64,000 bases of DNA, taken from positions 19,501,011 to 19,565,010 of the forward strand of contig JAVIAB010000047.1 in NCBI GenBank assembly GCA_032433765.1, read 5' to 3'. This stretch comes from Megaustenia siamemsis (taxonomy: Eukaryota > Mollusca > Gastropoda > Stylommatophora > Ariophantidae). Position 1 is the stretch's first letter. Each line of letters starts with the position of its first letter. A program made the position numbers and the translations under genes. Under the pieces are notes generated by a model, which made no database searches, was not told the DNA's origin, and was given only the letters and a program-made list of their open reading frames with translations. Shown piece by piece: positions 48,748-60,544 of this stretch.

Positions 48748-49851
48748 TTAATTTGAACCCTTAATACCTAAACGAAACACCCTTTTAAGTAATTGCCACA
48801 CAAATGCTAGGACCATTCCTATACAAATTATTATGTACCAAAAATATCCATCATCATTATTCCTAAAAACATTCCTACCCATTGAGAAGGCGGTATCATT
48901 CTGAGGAGGTTGAACGTTCTTCATTTTTTTTGTTCTCATCGCTAATTGTTCTTTAGTCTCAATATTTGATTCCAAAACTCTGACTTGGACCAGAAGATCT
49001 TTCATCACGTCCGTGTTTTGAGTTTCACGTTCTAGATGCAGTTTATGGCGACCAATCTCCCTCTGCAGACCCATGGTTATATCAATAGCCTCTCCAGGAT
49101 TACTCCTTATATCAATTCGTCCAAGGCGTTCACTTATGCCATCCAAAACTTGTTTAGTCTCCTCTTCCAGCTGAGACTTTCTACTAAACACTATCATCCT
49201 GTTTCTTCCAGTTTCAGCCTTCGTGTAATCAGTCCACGTATATGGGTGTCTCACAGCCTGTATTTTGGCTACTGCTGCTAACAACAAATCTCGCTGGATT
49301 CTTAGTGACCACTCGTCCTTGGCTCTGTTATTAAACAAAATTCGCCTGTTTCCACATTCCTTGAACAGGTCTTTAATATCCCCAGTCTGGACATTACACC
49401 AGTCTTCAAATGACGTGTTTTCCCCCTCATTGTCCAAAGCAAAAACTGTCTCCATATGTCAAGACAATGATACCGTAATCTTAAAAATGTTGTCACCAAA
49501 AATTGATTTGATCATGGAAACTGTGTCTTTCTCATGTTTCGTGAATCGAACACCGTATTTGAAAACGATAATCAAAGCAGTAAAGCCATTGGAACATAAT
49601 TGTATCGCTTCTTCAACATTTTGTAAAGTGAGTTTCACATCGTCAGGGTCGTTAACGTTTGTGTCTCCAATCCCAGGACCATCAACAACAGTGACGTCAG
49701 TACCGTCAATGGTCGAGCTCTTGGACACAATCTCACCAGGACCAATCAGATTGCTTGACCTTGACATAAATTCTCTTTTACCAAGAATTGAGTTTCCGGT
49801 TAAGCTTTTCCCATTTCCGTCTCTGCCCACAAGAAGTAAAGTAACAGCCAT
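48748..49851 (-). pseudogene. GIMAP-like AIG1 GTPase, copy 4 (frameshifted)
   Basis: Full-length homologue of copy 3 with the complete C-terminus, including a hydrophobic segment (YFWYIIICIGMVLAFVWQLL) and a basic end. The N-terminal part reads from 49851 to about 49483 (P-loop GRDGNGKSLT, with Leu where the paralogues have Ser; G3 DGPG). It then loses frame: one T is missing at about 49481, and one extra A lies at 49441-49445. The two indels compensate, but a TGA falls in the shifted 13-codon stretch, exactly across the TYGD motif. The downstream frame is intact to 48748. Either a real young pseudogene or two homopolymer errors in the assembly. Confidence 0.85.
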
Positions 49852-51051
49852 TTTGGTCGTGTCTGGCAAATAAAAAAAAAATTGTTGACATATTTAAATT
49901 AAACAATAATTAAATATAAACAGAAAATGAGAACCTTTTTTTGTTTATTTATATTCAGTACATCTTCCTCTTAACGTCCACCCGTTAAGTTGACGTTGAT
50001 GTGTTGTGTCGTTTGCTTACAGGAAAACTGCACTTTCTCCGATCAAATGTTCCAGCTGAAAACGTCGATTTTTGTTTTGTCCATTACCACGTAAAGCTGT
50101 CTCCATATCACATTTTTTTTTTAGAATTGCTATTATCATCAGCTTTACAGCAGCTTCGCATCTCTATGCATCTTGTTACATCTCGATGCCTTTACTTCTT
50201 TACTATCTGCGACCTTTGGCCTGACAAACTTGTCTTCGGCCAAGGTAAATTTGCTTCACAATTATTTGCCCGAACAGCGGCCATCTTTGCTCTACTTATG
50301 TCCACTTTTCACTGCCAAGGGTTCTTTGACATGGGTAAGTGCTCAAGAGACATGTTTTTAACTGTTTTTGTTGAGGGCTAAAATCATATTTCACTAACAC
50401 GAGTCAAGGGGATGGTAATGCCATGAAGAAACCACAGATTTGAAATGAAGATACCCCACCGACTTGGACGTGATTCCAACTCTGGAACTTCTTGTCCAGA
50501 CGTCAATGTCATACCTCTAGAGCACCCAGTCTCCAGGGGCGAAGGAATGGTAAAAAAAAGGGCGGTGGGGGGAGGTGTCTGAATTAGGAATTAGTTACGA
50601 AGGCTAAGATTTGTCAATCCGGAAGAGGAAAACTGACCAGGAGCCACGTGCTTGTTGGTCACATTATAAATAGTCAATGAGGCAGGTAGGATCTCTAGGT
50701 TAAAAAAATAAGCCAAACAGAGCGATAAAAGAAGGAAGAGTACCTTCGGGATGTATTATAAAAAGGGGGGGGGTCCATAGGTTAGGATAAAAAGAGAGAA
50801 ATAAAGGTAGCAAGGGTGTGAAGGTGGGAGAAGAGCAGGAGAGACAATAAAGATAACGCGGCGAGGAATAAATATAGCACACACAAGAAATTGGAAAATG
50901 AGGCCAGTAATAAAGAAAAGAGTCAGCAGATTTTAATTCACTCTGGTGGAGAATGCAAACACGAGCTATGAGTTGGTTCTCTGAAGTGAATCGACAATTG
51001 GTATTGGAGAGCAGGAGACGGTGGAAGTCCACAGAGTTATGATTGTCTAAA
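49852..51051. other. GIMAP copy 4 upstream region
   Basis: Acceptor-like CCAG at 49863-49866. The rest is the counterpart of 42401-43599, including the SINE-4-like stretch (50405-50535). No gene recognised. Confidence 0.5.
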
Positions 51052-51932
51052 GATCAGACCGGACTTGTTTTCACTTTACAGCGAATATATTATGAGATCA
51101 ATAGTAGACAAAAAAGGAATTGAAGTCAACGGTCTCAACATAAATAATTTGCGATATGCGGATGACACAGTCTTAATAGCAGAGACAGAAAACGAACTAC
51201 AAGAAATGATAGACATAATAGTACAAGAAAGCAACAAGAAAGGTCTGAGTCTGAATAGTAAGAAAACAGAAGTAATGGTTATATCGAAGAAACAATCATC
51301 ACCATCATGCAGCATAAAAATAAACGAGACAAATCTAAAACAAGTGCAACGTTTCAAATACTTGGGCACAATAATTACATCAGATGGGAGATGCACCACA
51401 GAAATAAAAAGCAGAATAGCTCAGGCCAAAATAGCATTTAAGAAAATGAAAAATATCTTATGCAACAAATCTATGTCAATAAAAATGAGAAAGAGAGTTC
51501 ATCAGTGCTATATAGAACCAATTCTGACCTATGGAAGCGAATCATGGACAGTAGACAAACAAATGAAAAGACGGTTAGAGGCCACAGAGATGGGATTTCT
51601 CAGAAGAATGTTGAAAGTTCCCTGGACAGATAAAAAGACCAATGAGGAAGTTCTCAAAGTGGCCAACACAAAAAGTGAGCTCTTAAAAAACATCAGAAAG
51701 AAGCAATCAACATTTTTTTGGGCAAATCATGAGAAGAGGAAAGTTGGAATACTTGGTTACAACTGGCAAAATAAAAGGAAAGAGAGATCGCGGACAACAA
51801 AGAGAGAAAATACTGGATAGCTTGGTGTCATGGCATGGAAAACAGTCAACACCAGAACTGATACGATGCACTGTAGATAGAAGATTGTGGAGGGACATGA
51901 TCGCCAACGCCAACCGGCAGGGTACATGATGA
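51052..51932 (+). mobile_element. LINE-A RT C-terminal half (unit B), frameshift
   Basis: Same 5' truncation point and YADDTVLIAE motif as unit A. The codon that is TAG in unit A is GAG here, so the frame runs 251 codons. It breaks at a T-run with seven T (51713-51719) where unit A has six, then continues in another frame through RRGKLEYLVTTGKIKGKRDR to RRLWRDMIANANRQG and (ATG)n. Each copy is therefore inactivated by a different lesion. Confidence 0.92.
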
Positions 51933-51954
51933 TGATGATGATGAAAGATCAGAA

Positions 51955-53275
51955 ATGGGAGGTAAACGGAATTTGGGAATCCCGTATGATGTTGTCCAGG
52001 TGATCACAGACCATACCTCCAACCTACTAAACGTCGATCTGTTTGATCAATATACGTCTTATGGCAGTGTTTGCGGATACAACATATATACGATTACAGG
52101 ATACGAACATGAACTCTTCCTGGTTATCAAAGGGGTCATTCAGGAAGATGATTTGGTCAGTCTGCAGTACGAAAGAAAACGTAATGCATGATATTTCGAT
52201 TGAGGCCGTGCCATTTAGGCCTTCACAAGGGTTACAGATGCAACTGCTAACCAAAATGACACGAATATTCCTGTCGCGTTTAAAGGACACACAAATGGGG
52301 GACTCAGAGAATAGAAGGAGAGTAGTAGGGTCAGAGCGGGATAGGCAGGTCTCGTTTCAGGAGCTGGAGTGCAGCTAGATTGTGAGGGCGGTAGGTTAGA
52401 GGGAGAACAGTTCTGTTCGAAGGAGGATGAGTCTTGTTGGTAACAGTCTGAGTTTGGGTAATTGGAGAACTGGATGGAGGTAACAGTATGAGTTTGGGTA
52501 ATATGGAGAACTGGATGGAGGTAACAGTCTGAGTTTGGGTAATTGGAGAACTGGATGGATGTAACAGTATAAGTTTGGGTAATATGGAGAACTGGATGGA
52601 GGTAACAGTATAAGTTTGGGTAATATGGAGAACTGGATGGAGGTAATAGTCTGAGTTCAGGTTATATGGAGAACTGGATGGAGGTAACAGTCTGAGTATA
52701 AGTAATATGGAGAACTGGATGGAGGTAACAATATAAGTTTGGGTAATATGGAGAACTAGATGGAGGTAACAGTCTGAGTTCAGGTTATATGGAGAACTGG
52801 ATAGAGGTAACAGTCTAAGTAATATGGAGAACTGGATGGAGGTAACAGTATGAGATTGGCTAATATGGAGAACTGGATGGAGGTAACAGTATGAGTTTGG
52901 GTATTATGGAGAACTGGATGGAGGTAACAGTATGAGTTTGGCTAATATGGAGAACTGGATGGAGGTAACAGTATGAGTTTGGCTAATATGGAGAATTGGA
53001 TGGAGGTAACAGTATGAGTTTGGCTAATATTGGGAACTGGATGGAGGTAACAGTATGAGTTTGTCTAATATGGAGAACTGGATGGAGGTAACAGTTTGAG
53101 TATAGGTAATATGGAAAACTGGATGGAGGTAACAGTCTGAGTATATGTAATATGGAGAACTGGATGGCGGACAGATCGCAGGACAGATTCAAAGTAAAGA
53201 CGGCAACGAAATAATTCCAGCATTAAGTGGACTTGATGGAGGAATTCATCATCTTCCATTCCCTTCTGAAAAAAG
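51955..53275 (-). mobile_element. Penelope-like element remnant with minisatellite (unit B)
   Basis: Counterpart of 44505-45790, with DEFLHQVHLMLELFR at the right end and the linker/endonuclease remnant at the left. Confidence 0.82.
52438..53165. repeat. 41-bp minisatellite inside the PLE (unit B)
   Basis: Same array as 44985-45675, with about one more unit (an extra unit with 'gagtttgggtattatgg' near 52890-52920) and scattered substitutions. Confidence 0.95.
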
Positions 53276-53520
53276 ACCAGTCGATAACACATAATGAGGC
53301 AGAGGTTCACCGAGATATAGGAAGGGTAGGTTCTAAAGGGTTGGAGAATACAGGCAGAACGCCCAGTTAGGTTATAAAGATATGTTATTATTTCACCCCC
53401 ATGGTAATAATAATCTATCAGCAAGAATCTGTCAGCTTCTTATTTGAGTTGGAGCTATAGAGTATGTTTCCAAAGATTGCGGTCAACAGCTATTTCTTCC
53501 CAGCTGTTACAATACTACTA

Positions 53521-53565
<45 letters not shown>

Positions 53566-53566
53566 T
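53521..53566. repeat. (TAA)n microsatellite (unit B)
   Basis: Counterpart of 46027-46090, shorter by about six units. Confidence 0.97.
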
Positions 53567-53848
53567 AAGAGGAATAAGAGGTACAAAACCATTTACTTTA
53601 ATGTGGATCCAACTGACAGCAACATTATTTGAATAAAGACACAGTTGTCTTCCAATCGGCCATCAGTTCTCTCTCAAACCCACAAAACAAAAGTAATATG
53701 AGCATTGATTGCTAGGGTATTTCACATGTGAAGGTCCTCACTTTCTTTATCTTTTCCTCTTTCCTTGATCACAAAAGCCAACCCAGGTCTGTATCACATT
53801 AATGTTCCCAATGCCCCACGTCCGGCTGGCTATAATTTTTTTCTCTCG

Positions 53849-54150
53849 TTTTTTCCCACGTTCACGTTTTGGAGTCCACTTTCTGTCATTTCTCTTGATA
53901 GTTTCAGCATCTCTTATTTTCGATAACAAAGGAATGTCTTTGTTCTCTTCTGTGTAGGACACTTGGTCCTCACTGGAATGTCCACAGGACAAGATTTTGG
54001 CTTTGTCGCCAAGGGAGGTAATTTTTGGCATATAATCGCAAAGCCATGATCGTGATCTTTTGTTATTTCTGTTTCTTCACTGTTGTCTTCTCCTGGCAGG
54101 TTGTTTAACTTCGACCTGGAAGACTTTAACGGCTCATTAGGGCCAACTAA
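53849..54150 (-). pseudogene. Broken counterpart of the 105-residue ORF (unit B)
   Basis: Homologous to 46355-46672. A one-base deletion near 54028, an extra T near 53890 and a substitution plus deletion near 54126-54141 break the reading frame. No function assigned. Confidence 0.25.
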
Positions 54151-54225
54151 CTAGAGTCAGCCATTCAACTCTCTTCTGAACCCGAAGCTTGTCTTTCTCA
54201 ATCGTCTTCATGTTTTTATATGTGT

Positions 54226-54560
54226 AAAGTTAAAGGTAAAGTACGAGACTTGAACCGCCGCCGTCTTAGCAAGTCAGTTTTCACACATAAGTGCTCGGCC
54301 GCCTATCCAGAAATGTTCGGAGATTTCTGGATAGTGTCGCCTCAAGCATCGAAACTCAGATGCGAGGCGACATTCCTCACCTTCCCAGGGTAATACCCTG
54401 GTACCCATTTCTGCCAACGGCTGGGTCAAACGTGGGGGTATTTTTTTTTTTCCAACCACGAGTACAATTCACACTGCTCCCGGCGGGAATCGAACACGGG
54501 TTGTCCGAATGTCGGTAGTCCAGTCGGGTGGTTTTCCCAACTAGGCTACCGAGGCCCCCA
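54226..54560 (-). mobile_element. tRNA-derived SINE-2 (unit B)
   Basis: Counterpart of 46752-47086, nearly identical, with the same A- and B-boxes. It was duplicated with the unit and is not an independent insertion. Confidence 0.87.
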
Positions 54561-54824
54561 TTCTACATGTGTATATATAATTAAATCTGGAATTTTGAAG
54601 CCATTCTTGGTTACTAGTTTATTGTGATCAAAATAATATGAGAAATGGTATGTTCTTTTATGTTTTAATTAACGACATTATTGCCATTTTGATCATATTG
54701 TTCACATCTTCGCCGGCTCCCCAGTTTCTATGATTTCCAAGTATATTTATGGTCATTAATGCTCTTGCTTATCTCATGTTTTATATGTTGGCTTGGAGAA
54801 GTCGGTCCCTTACTGCTTTATAAA

Positions 54825-55078
54825 TAAAGTAAAAAGTAAAGTACCCCCGTCACGCCAAGCGACGTATAGGGAATATGGTGTCAGTGACCATAAATTTCAC
54901 AGACTTTCGGCACATGATTTTTGGGGTAATGTGGTCGGTATTACGCCCGTGCCGCTTTACTTTCCCAGAAAAAAATCCGGTACCCATTAAAAGCTGGGTG
55001 AAGGTAGCCGTCGGTTGGGATCGAACCCTACCTTTTGTTCTTTGTAGTCCAATTCACTAACCACTGAGCTATCGCGAT
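54825..55078 (-). mobile_element. tRNA-derived SINE-1
   Basis: Reverse complement has A-box TAGCTCAGTGGTTAG and B-box GGTTCGATCCC. Possible 7-bp TSD TTTATAA on both sides. It interrupts the module L flank of module 3. Confidence 0.88.
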
Positions 55079-55242
55079 TGTTTTATAAGGTCTTCTGTAT
55101 TGATAGATTCCACAGTGGAGACTACGTTTTTAGACAGTATTAACAATAGAGCAGACGAAGACACATATCGGAGATAAGAAACATAAATTAATAGAACTAA
55201 AGGCACGAGAAAGAACAATACAGAAAAACATGTATTAGGTAA

Positions 55243-55287
<45 letters not shown>

Positions 55288-56306
55288 AAACAAGAGAATA
55301 AGATATAGAAAACAAGAGTAGTAAATATACGCCACTTACCTTTTCTCAATGACTCAATCTATTTGCACAACAGTACAATGCGTTCACTTGATTTACTGAT
55401 TGAATCACACTTTGCCCGCGTCACCTACAGGGCTTCCATATAGCACTGCCACTGCTGATCAAACTACAATTAACAACATATAGAAATAACGCAACTTATA
55501 CAGCCACCCATTTATAGAGAAATAAGTTTTGACCTTTGCTGTTTATATTGTAACTTTTCTAGGAAAATACCAGTAACTTTTTACCACACTCCCCAAACCA
55601 CCCTCCCTGTGTATGAATGCTCGTTGAAAAATAAACCTTGACCTAGTTATATTGTGAAGCTATATTTAGTCTTCCAGGGAAACCCTTATCTCCCAGAACG
55701 TAATAGACATGTTTATCAAGAAGGGCCGCCGATACGAATCTTTCTTTTAACCATTTTACTGCTACGATGGCGTTAGGACTATATAGTATTTGTCTCATAT
55801 TGGCAAGACTGAACCAAATCTAAAAGACGACAATGACAGTGTGGTATTTATAGAAACTGAGGAACGAATAACAAAGCAATTGTAGGCGTATTGTATAGAA
55901 GCTGTGAGTTGTCCTTGTATTAGGTATATAGAAACAAAAGCATACTGGCACATTGGGGCAGGCAGACAGACAGGTAGATAAAGAGTTAGATAGAGATAAT
56001 AGGTAGATAGACATTTAAGTTAATGTTGAACAGAATCGCAATATAAGGTATAATCCAGCGTGTATTTGTGACACTTGTGTGTGTGTGTGTGTGACAGAGA
56101 GAGAGAGAGAGAGAGAGAGAGCTTATTTATTTATTATTCGTTGAAGACTTTACAATTAAAACGTGGCTTTTCTTAATTCTGTCGTTCCTTAATTAATACC
56201 TCGCTCCCCAACCCCACTCTCTTCGTATTAGCAACGGTAATTAATATTAACAGAGGCAGTTGCTGTTGAGTTGATCGATCAGTTAATACTAGTATAAATT
56301 ATAAGC
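55079..56306. repeat. Module 'L' flank, copy 3, with (GA)n and (GT)n tracts
   Basis: Aligns with 5205-6000 and 26960-28080 ('tcttctgtattgatagatt', 'cgccacttaccttttctcaa', 'ttttactgctacgatggcg'). Where modules 1 and 2 have kilobase-scale GATA arrays, only a short irregular GACA/GATA patch remains (55965-56010). (GA)n at 55246-55285; (GT)n(GA)n at 56077-56122. No gene. Confidence 0.72.
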
Positions 56307-56308
56307 TA

Positions 56309-57302
56309 AAGTCCGTTCAGAAATTCATAATCACATCTGAATTAGTTTTGCGTGATAACCCCTTGTTATTTTGGTTTCAAATTTTGTATGCAATCTTAGA
56401 ATAATGATGACGCAAAGATTTTGGTATTTTTTATTCCACAAACACAACAGATTTTGCACATCAGCGAATTCTTTTGATCTTTTATGACGATATCACACAA
56501 GTTGATTCCAATTTTAGAGTTTACAGTAATCGTGTTAAATTGTCCAGTTTACTGCAATTCTTGTCAGAGGCGTATCTACATAGTGCTTAATTGTGGGTGT
56601 TGTTCGTTATGTGTATTTGCAAACATGAATTCAATTGGTTACAATTAGTCTTGTCCTTCGGTCACCATTAGACCCCAGGACGTCCTAACTGCAGCTGGAA
56701 TTGAATTCATCTTAATTTTAATCATTCCGAATCTGACGATTCCAAGAGGTTGATAATCATTACTGGCTGGACAAATAATAATCCACCTCGTTTCCAGTAC
56801 TCATCTTCCACCCGCAACACATGTTCAACACACTTCTTTTGCATAGTTATACATTTGCATTTCAAACTCATTGTAATTTAGATATAAATGTTTTTATTTA
56901 AAGTCAACAAATTGTCTACTGAGTCTTCACAAAATTAATAAAGATACGCCTTCCCTTCGGTAATTAATGCCAAGGCCGTGGTGCGTCATGTCGTTCAATA
57001 ACAATTCAGTTTTGTGCACGGGATTTTCCTGAAGTTAGTATTTCTGCAATAGCCAAACTATTTTACGTGAACGACCGCACTAAATTAATGTATATATCCT
57101 AAAATGGTGTCAAATTCGAACAGGGTGAATTTAATATAGTCTAAAGAAGAAAACGTTTAAACTAGATCAAATTTCTCAGAGCAAAAAATATTTCTATAAC
57201 GTCATCAATATTCTAAGATTGCATGCAAATTTGAAAGCAAAATAACAAACGGTTATCACGCAAAACTAATTCAGGTGTGATTATGAATTTTTGAACGGAC
57301 TA
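56309..57302. mobile_element. 994-bp TA-target TIR element, non-autonomous
   Basis: About 100-bp inverted ends. From the left: AGTCCGTTCAGAAATTCATA; the right end reverse-complemented gives AGTCCGTTCAAAAATTCATA; similarity continues past the TTTTGCGTGATAACC block. TA at 56307-56308 and 57303-57304. No transposase frame. Modules 1 and 2 lack it at the same place. Tc1/mariner-like by its target. Confidence 0.92.
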
Positions 57303-57874
57303 TAGTTACCGTATGCAACAGTGTGAATAATCTTAAGGCGTGATAAAAGTAGTTGTAGCAAGCTACTCAATGGCTTATTTAATAAAACAACTTACCAGAC
57401 TTCAGTACACAGAGCTCGATCCAACCAAGCAATAAAGAAAGACAACGATAATAGAAGACCACAAGGCAGCGTACACACTTCCTGGTAAAGTGATTTCTCT
57501 GTTAGTTGAACGCTACCGAATGGCGGTGAGACATACTTTCTGGGAAAGTTGACATTCCAAGACTGAACCAGCTACAGCAGTTTTGAATTTTGCCGTTAAG
57601 TTTCAGGCTTTCTTTCGTATTTTATTTCTTTTTTTTTACGTTAGAAAGAAAGAAAAGAAGAAAGATCTTTGTTTCCTTGTTCTTTCTGTCGTTATTTTCT
57701 TCCGTTTTTAATCTTCTTCTTCAGCTATCAGCTACTGCTTTGCAGATGTTTAAACCAGTAGTTGTCACGAGCAAGATGGTGGGTTGAAGGTCTTTATTGG
57801 TTCCCCATAGTTAGTCATGCAGGCATGTTTCTGTGGGCCATATTGGAGTATTTAGGCTGTTGAAAGTACTGCAG
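57303..57874. repeat. Module 'R' flank, copy 3
   Basis: Shared with 8480-8923 and 30720-31060 ('caatggcttatttaataaaa', 'ctttctgggaaagtt'). It ends in T/C-rich sequence without any TCTA expansion. No gene seen. Confidence 0.7.
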
Positions 57875-57887
57875 TCATGTAAGGTAT

Positions 57888-58146
57888 TAAAAAAAAGTAG
57901 TAAAGTACTCCCGTCACGCCAAGTGGCGTATGTTGAATATGGTGTTAGTGACCATAACTTTTACAGACCTTCGGCACATGATTTTTGGGGTAATGTGGTC
58001 GGTATTACGCTCGTGCCGCTTCACTTTCCCAGTAAAAAAATCCGGTACCCATTAAAGGCTGGGTGAACCCGGAGGCCGTCGGTTGGGATCGAACCCTATC
58101 CCTTGTCCTTTGTAGTCCAGTTCACTAACCGCTGAGCTATTGTAGC
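57888..58146 (-). mobile_element. tRNA-derived SINE-1 with 13-bp TSD
   Basis: Full-length member with B-box GGTTCGATCCC and slightly decayed A-box (TAGCTCAGCGG). TSD TCATGTAAGGTAT at 57875-57887 and 58147-58159. Confidence 0.93.
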
Positions 58147-58269
58147 TCATGTAAGGTATCCTGAATTTGTCTGGGCCCTCCACAGCCACGTGATGCTAGT
58201 TTACTGAGTTATATCTTGTACAGGTGTGCTCTCAAGCTGCAGTGACCTGTTCTGAGTCTGAATATCTTG

Positions 58270-60035
58270 ATCTACTCTTTCCTGTTGAATTTGTTCAAAC
58301 TGTCATTTTTGGGTTCATATTTTCTATTAACTCTCTCCAATCTGCTTACATAGATTGTTTCAGGATTGTTTTTATTTCTTTCTTTGAGGCTGTGAGAGTT
58401 GGTCGGTCTGTTGAATGCTCGCACCTGATTTTGCGAGTTCGTCTCCATTCTCGTTTCTAGTGATGCCACAACGTGCTGTTATCCACTCCAGGACTAGTTC
58501 TATCTTTCTGACAGCGAGCATATGCCGTTCTTTATTTCCTGAATGCGACTGTTTCAGGTCTGACATCGCTTTGTGGGGCTGTTGCATCACTGAATATGAC
58601 AACTTTATGACTTAGGTCCTCTTGTTTTGTTGAGAATTTGTATGGCTGTGTGAAGTGTCATTTCCTCTACTCTGAAGTTTGTACATCTTCCTTCGTCTGG
58701 AAGAGAGTATGTTACTGTCTTTACACTTTGGTAGGCTATGTAGATGCCACTTCCTCCTTTCTTACACCTCATTTGCGGAACCATCTGTGAACACTAGTGT
58801 CCTTATACCTCCGGGGTCTTGTTCTGTAGAATTATGAGTGACAGGGCTCTTATCTCTGTCTAGGGCAGCTCGTTTTAGCAAACTATTTCTGGAACGTGTT
58901 TAATTATTTTCTTTCAGGCTTCACACATGTCTTTGTTTGGTTTTAAAACATGTTTATGCTGTTGGAAGGTTTCCCTTGCATGATGATTTAGGTCTTCTTT
59001 AGGAGTCTAACTTATGTTCTGTTTGGAATTTTAGGTGCAGTGGGTGACCTTTTAGGCTTTTATGAACAGACAAGTGTTTTGTACATTTCTTGGAGTGTTA
59101 AAGATTGATGATGTGTTTGTATCCCCCATTTTCGTGATGGGGGTACTTTACTTTGCTCACAAGGAAGTTCTGAGTGCATGTTTTTTTTTACTAATTTTTT
59201 TTTCCACGCTCATCTTGGCTACTGTTACTCAAGAGCTTGAGGCATATTCCATGTTGGGTCTGTCTGCTTCAGTGTAGACCTTCAGTGTAGACCTTCAGTG
59301 TAGACCTTCAGTGTAGACCTTCATTGTAGACCTTCAGTGTAGACCTTCAGTGTAGAACTTCATATAGTCCTTCAGTGTAGAACTTCATTGTAGACATGCA
59401 GTGTAGACCTTCAGTGTAGACCTTCATTGTAGACCTTCAGTGTAGATCTTCAGTGTAGACCTTCAGTGTAGACTTGCTTTAGGATTGTTACGTTTACTCC
59501 CCATGACATCCCCGCTAGATTTTCATCAGGGACAGTCTTTGAATGACCTTTGTTTAGACTCTTTCAATTCCCCGCATTCCAGGTGAGTCTAAACTCAACG
59601 GTAACTAGAAGAAATGTCGATATATCTGTTTGGGGTATTGTAAGATTTTCTGCTTTCTTTGATGTGTTTTTTTTTTGTCTGGGGAGAGTCAGACAATTAT
59701 AGCTATGGTTTAGGTATTGTTAATTTTTGGACCCCATGTCTTTGTGCAGTTCCCTACCTTCTCTTCAGTTTTTTGAGCAGATACGAGGCTATAGTGGCAT
59801 GTTCCTTGCCTGTCCATATTAACAAAGTCATCTGCGTGTAAGCTGTTTTAATAGATGCTGTGAGTAGCATCTTGGGAAGTTATTTATGTTTTTTAGGAAG
59901 AGTGTGGGGGATATAACACTTCCATCAGGGACTTCTTCTTGATGTGTGACTAATTTGCTAAGATTATTGTTTACTTTCGCTCTGGTGGTTGTTTGGAATA
60001 AACATTCCTTGATACAGGTGATTGATCCAATATGA
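58270..60035 (-). mobile_element. LINE-G: RT plus RNase H non-LTR element, decayed
   Basis: Reading the minus strand from about 60030: THQEEVPDGSVISPTLF (RT motif B), then HADDFVNM (59818-59838, the catalytic YADD with Tyr changed to His), then a decayed thumb region. An RNase H domain follows: LVFTDGSA (about 58800-58780), GSGIYIAYQSV, FRVEEMTLHTAI, VVIFSDA, and WITARCGITRNENGDELAKS (about 58495-58435). The presence of RNase H places it among I-like non-LTR clades. Many frameshifts. A 13-bp array is embedded at 59268-59475. 5' end missing. Confidence 0.83.
59268..59475. repeat. 13-bp minisatellite, about 16 copies, inside LINE-G
   Basis: 'cttcagtgtagac' repeated with indel variants ('cttcattgtagac', 'catgcagtgtagac'). 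Lies in the region of LINE-G between the RT palm and RNase H. Confidence 0.93.
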
Positions 60036-60040
60036 TTGTC

Positions 60041-60320
60041 TAGGTCAAAGCTAAAAGAGAGCTAATTTCCAATATTAGGAAGAAACAAGCATAATTTTTT
60101 GGCCATGTAATGAGAAGATAACAAGTGGAATATATTGTAACAACTGGAAAAATTAAGGGGCGAAGAGATAGAGGGAAGAAAAGAGAAAAAAATACCAGAC
60201 AGCTTAAGAGTATGGCTTGGCAGAAAGTCAACAACAGAAATGATAAATAACTGTCGTGATCGAAAGTTGTGGAGAGATATGATCACCTACGCCAGCAGGC
60301 CTGGTACTTGATGTTGATGC
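60041..60320 (+). mobile_element. LINE-A' 3' fragment
   Basis: Encodes KRELISNIRKKQA, a decayed GHVMRR and IVTTGKIKGRRDRG, ending 'ctacgccagcaggcctggta' and a GATG-rich tail. Sister of 4920-5205. It abuts LINE-G head on. Confidence 0.82.
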
Positions 60321-60544
60321 TGATCCAGGTTCTGCATCCCTAATCCACTACTGCTCAAAATATAACTGAATGATCCATTTTCTTATTCATGAAATGCAGC
60401 ATTTTACTGAGTTATTAAACACATTACCATCCTGGATTTGGTTGGCCTGCAAATATTAGTCACAGACCGTGCATTAAAGTTGATCTAATCAGTTGTCAGA
60501 TTATTGGGCGTATTATCATCCGATCTGACCAATCTATGCTTTGT
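60321..60544. other. No gene seen
   Basis: Short AT-rich spacer between two retroelement fragments. Confidence 0.4.

Larger units (their letters stand above)
47297..54770. repeat. Tandem segmental duplication, unit B (7474 bp)
   Basis: Head-to-tail copy of 39618-47296. It ends at 'gctcttgctt' (54770), the sequence that also ends unit A at 47296 immediately before unit B begins. Past 54770 the sequence continues into the module L flank, so the right boundary is the original one. Confidence 0.95.

Noticed and set aside
53747..54031. 94-residue minus-strand frame in unit B as a distinct gene
   Set aside because: It is the frameshifted counterpart of the unit A ORF and reads partly in a different frame.
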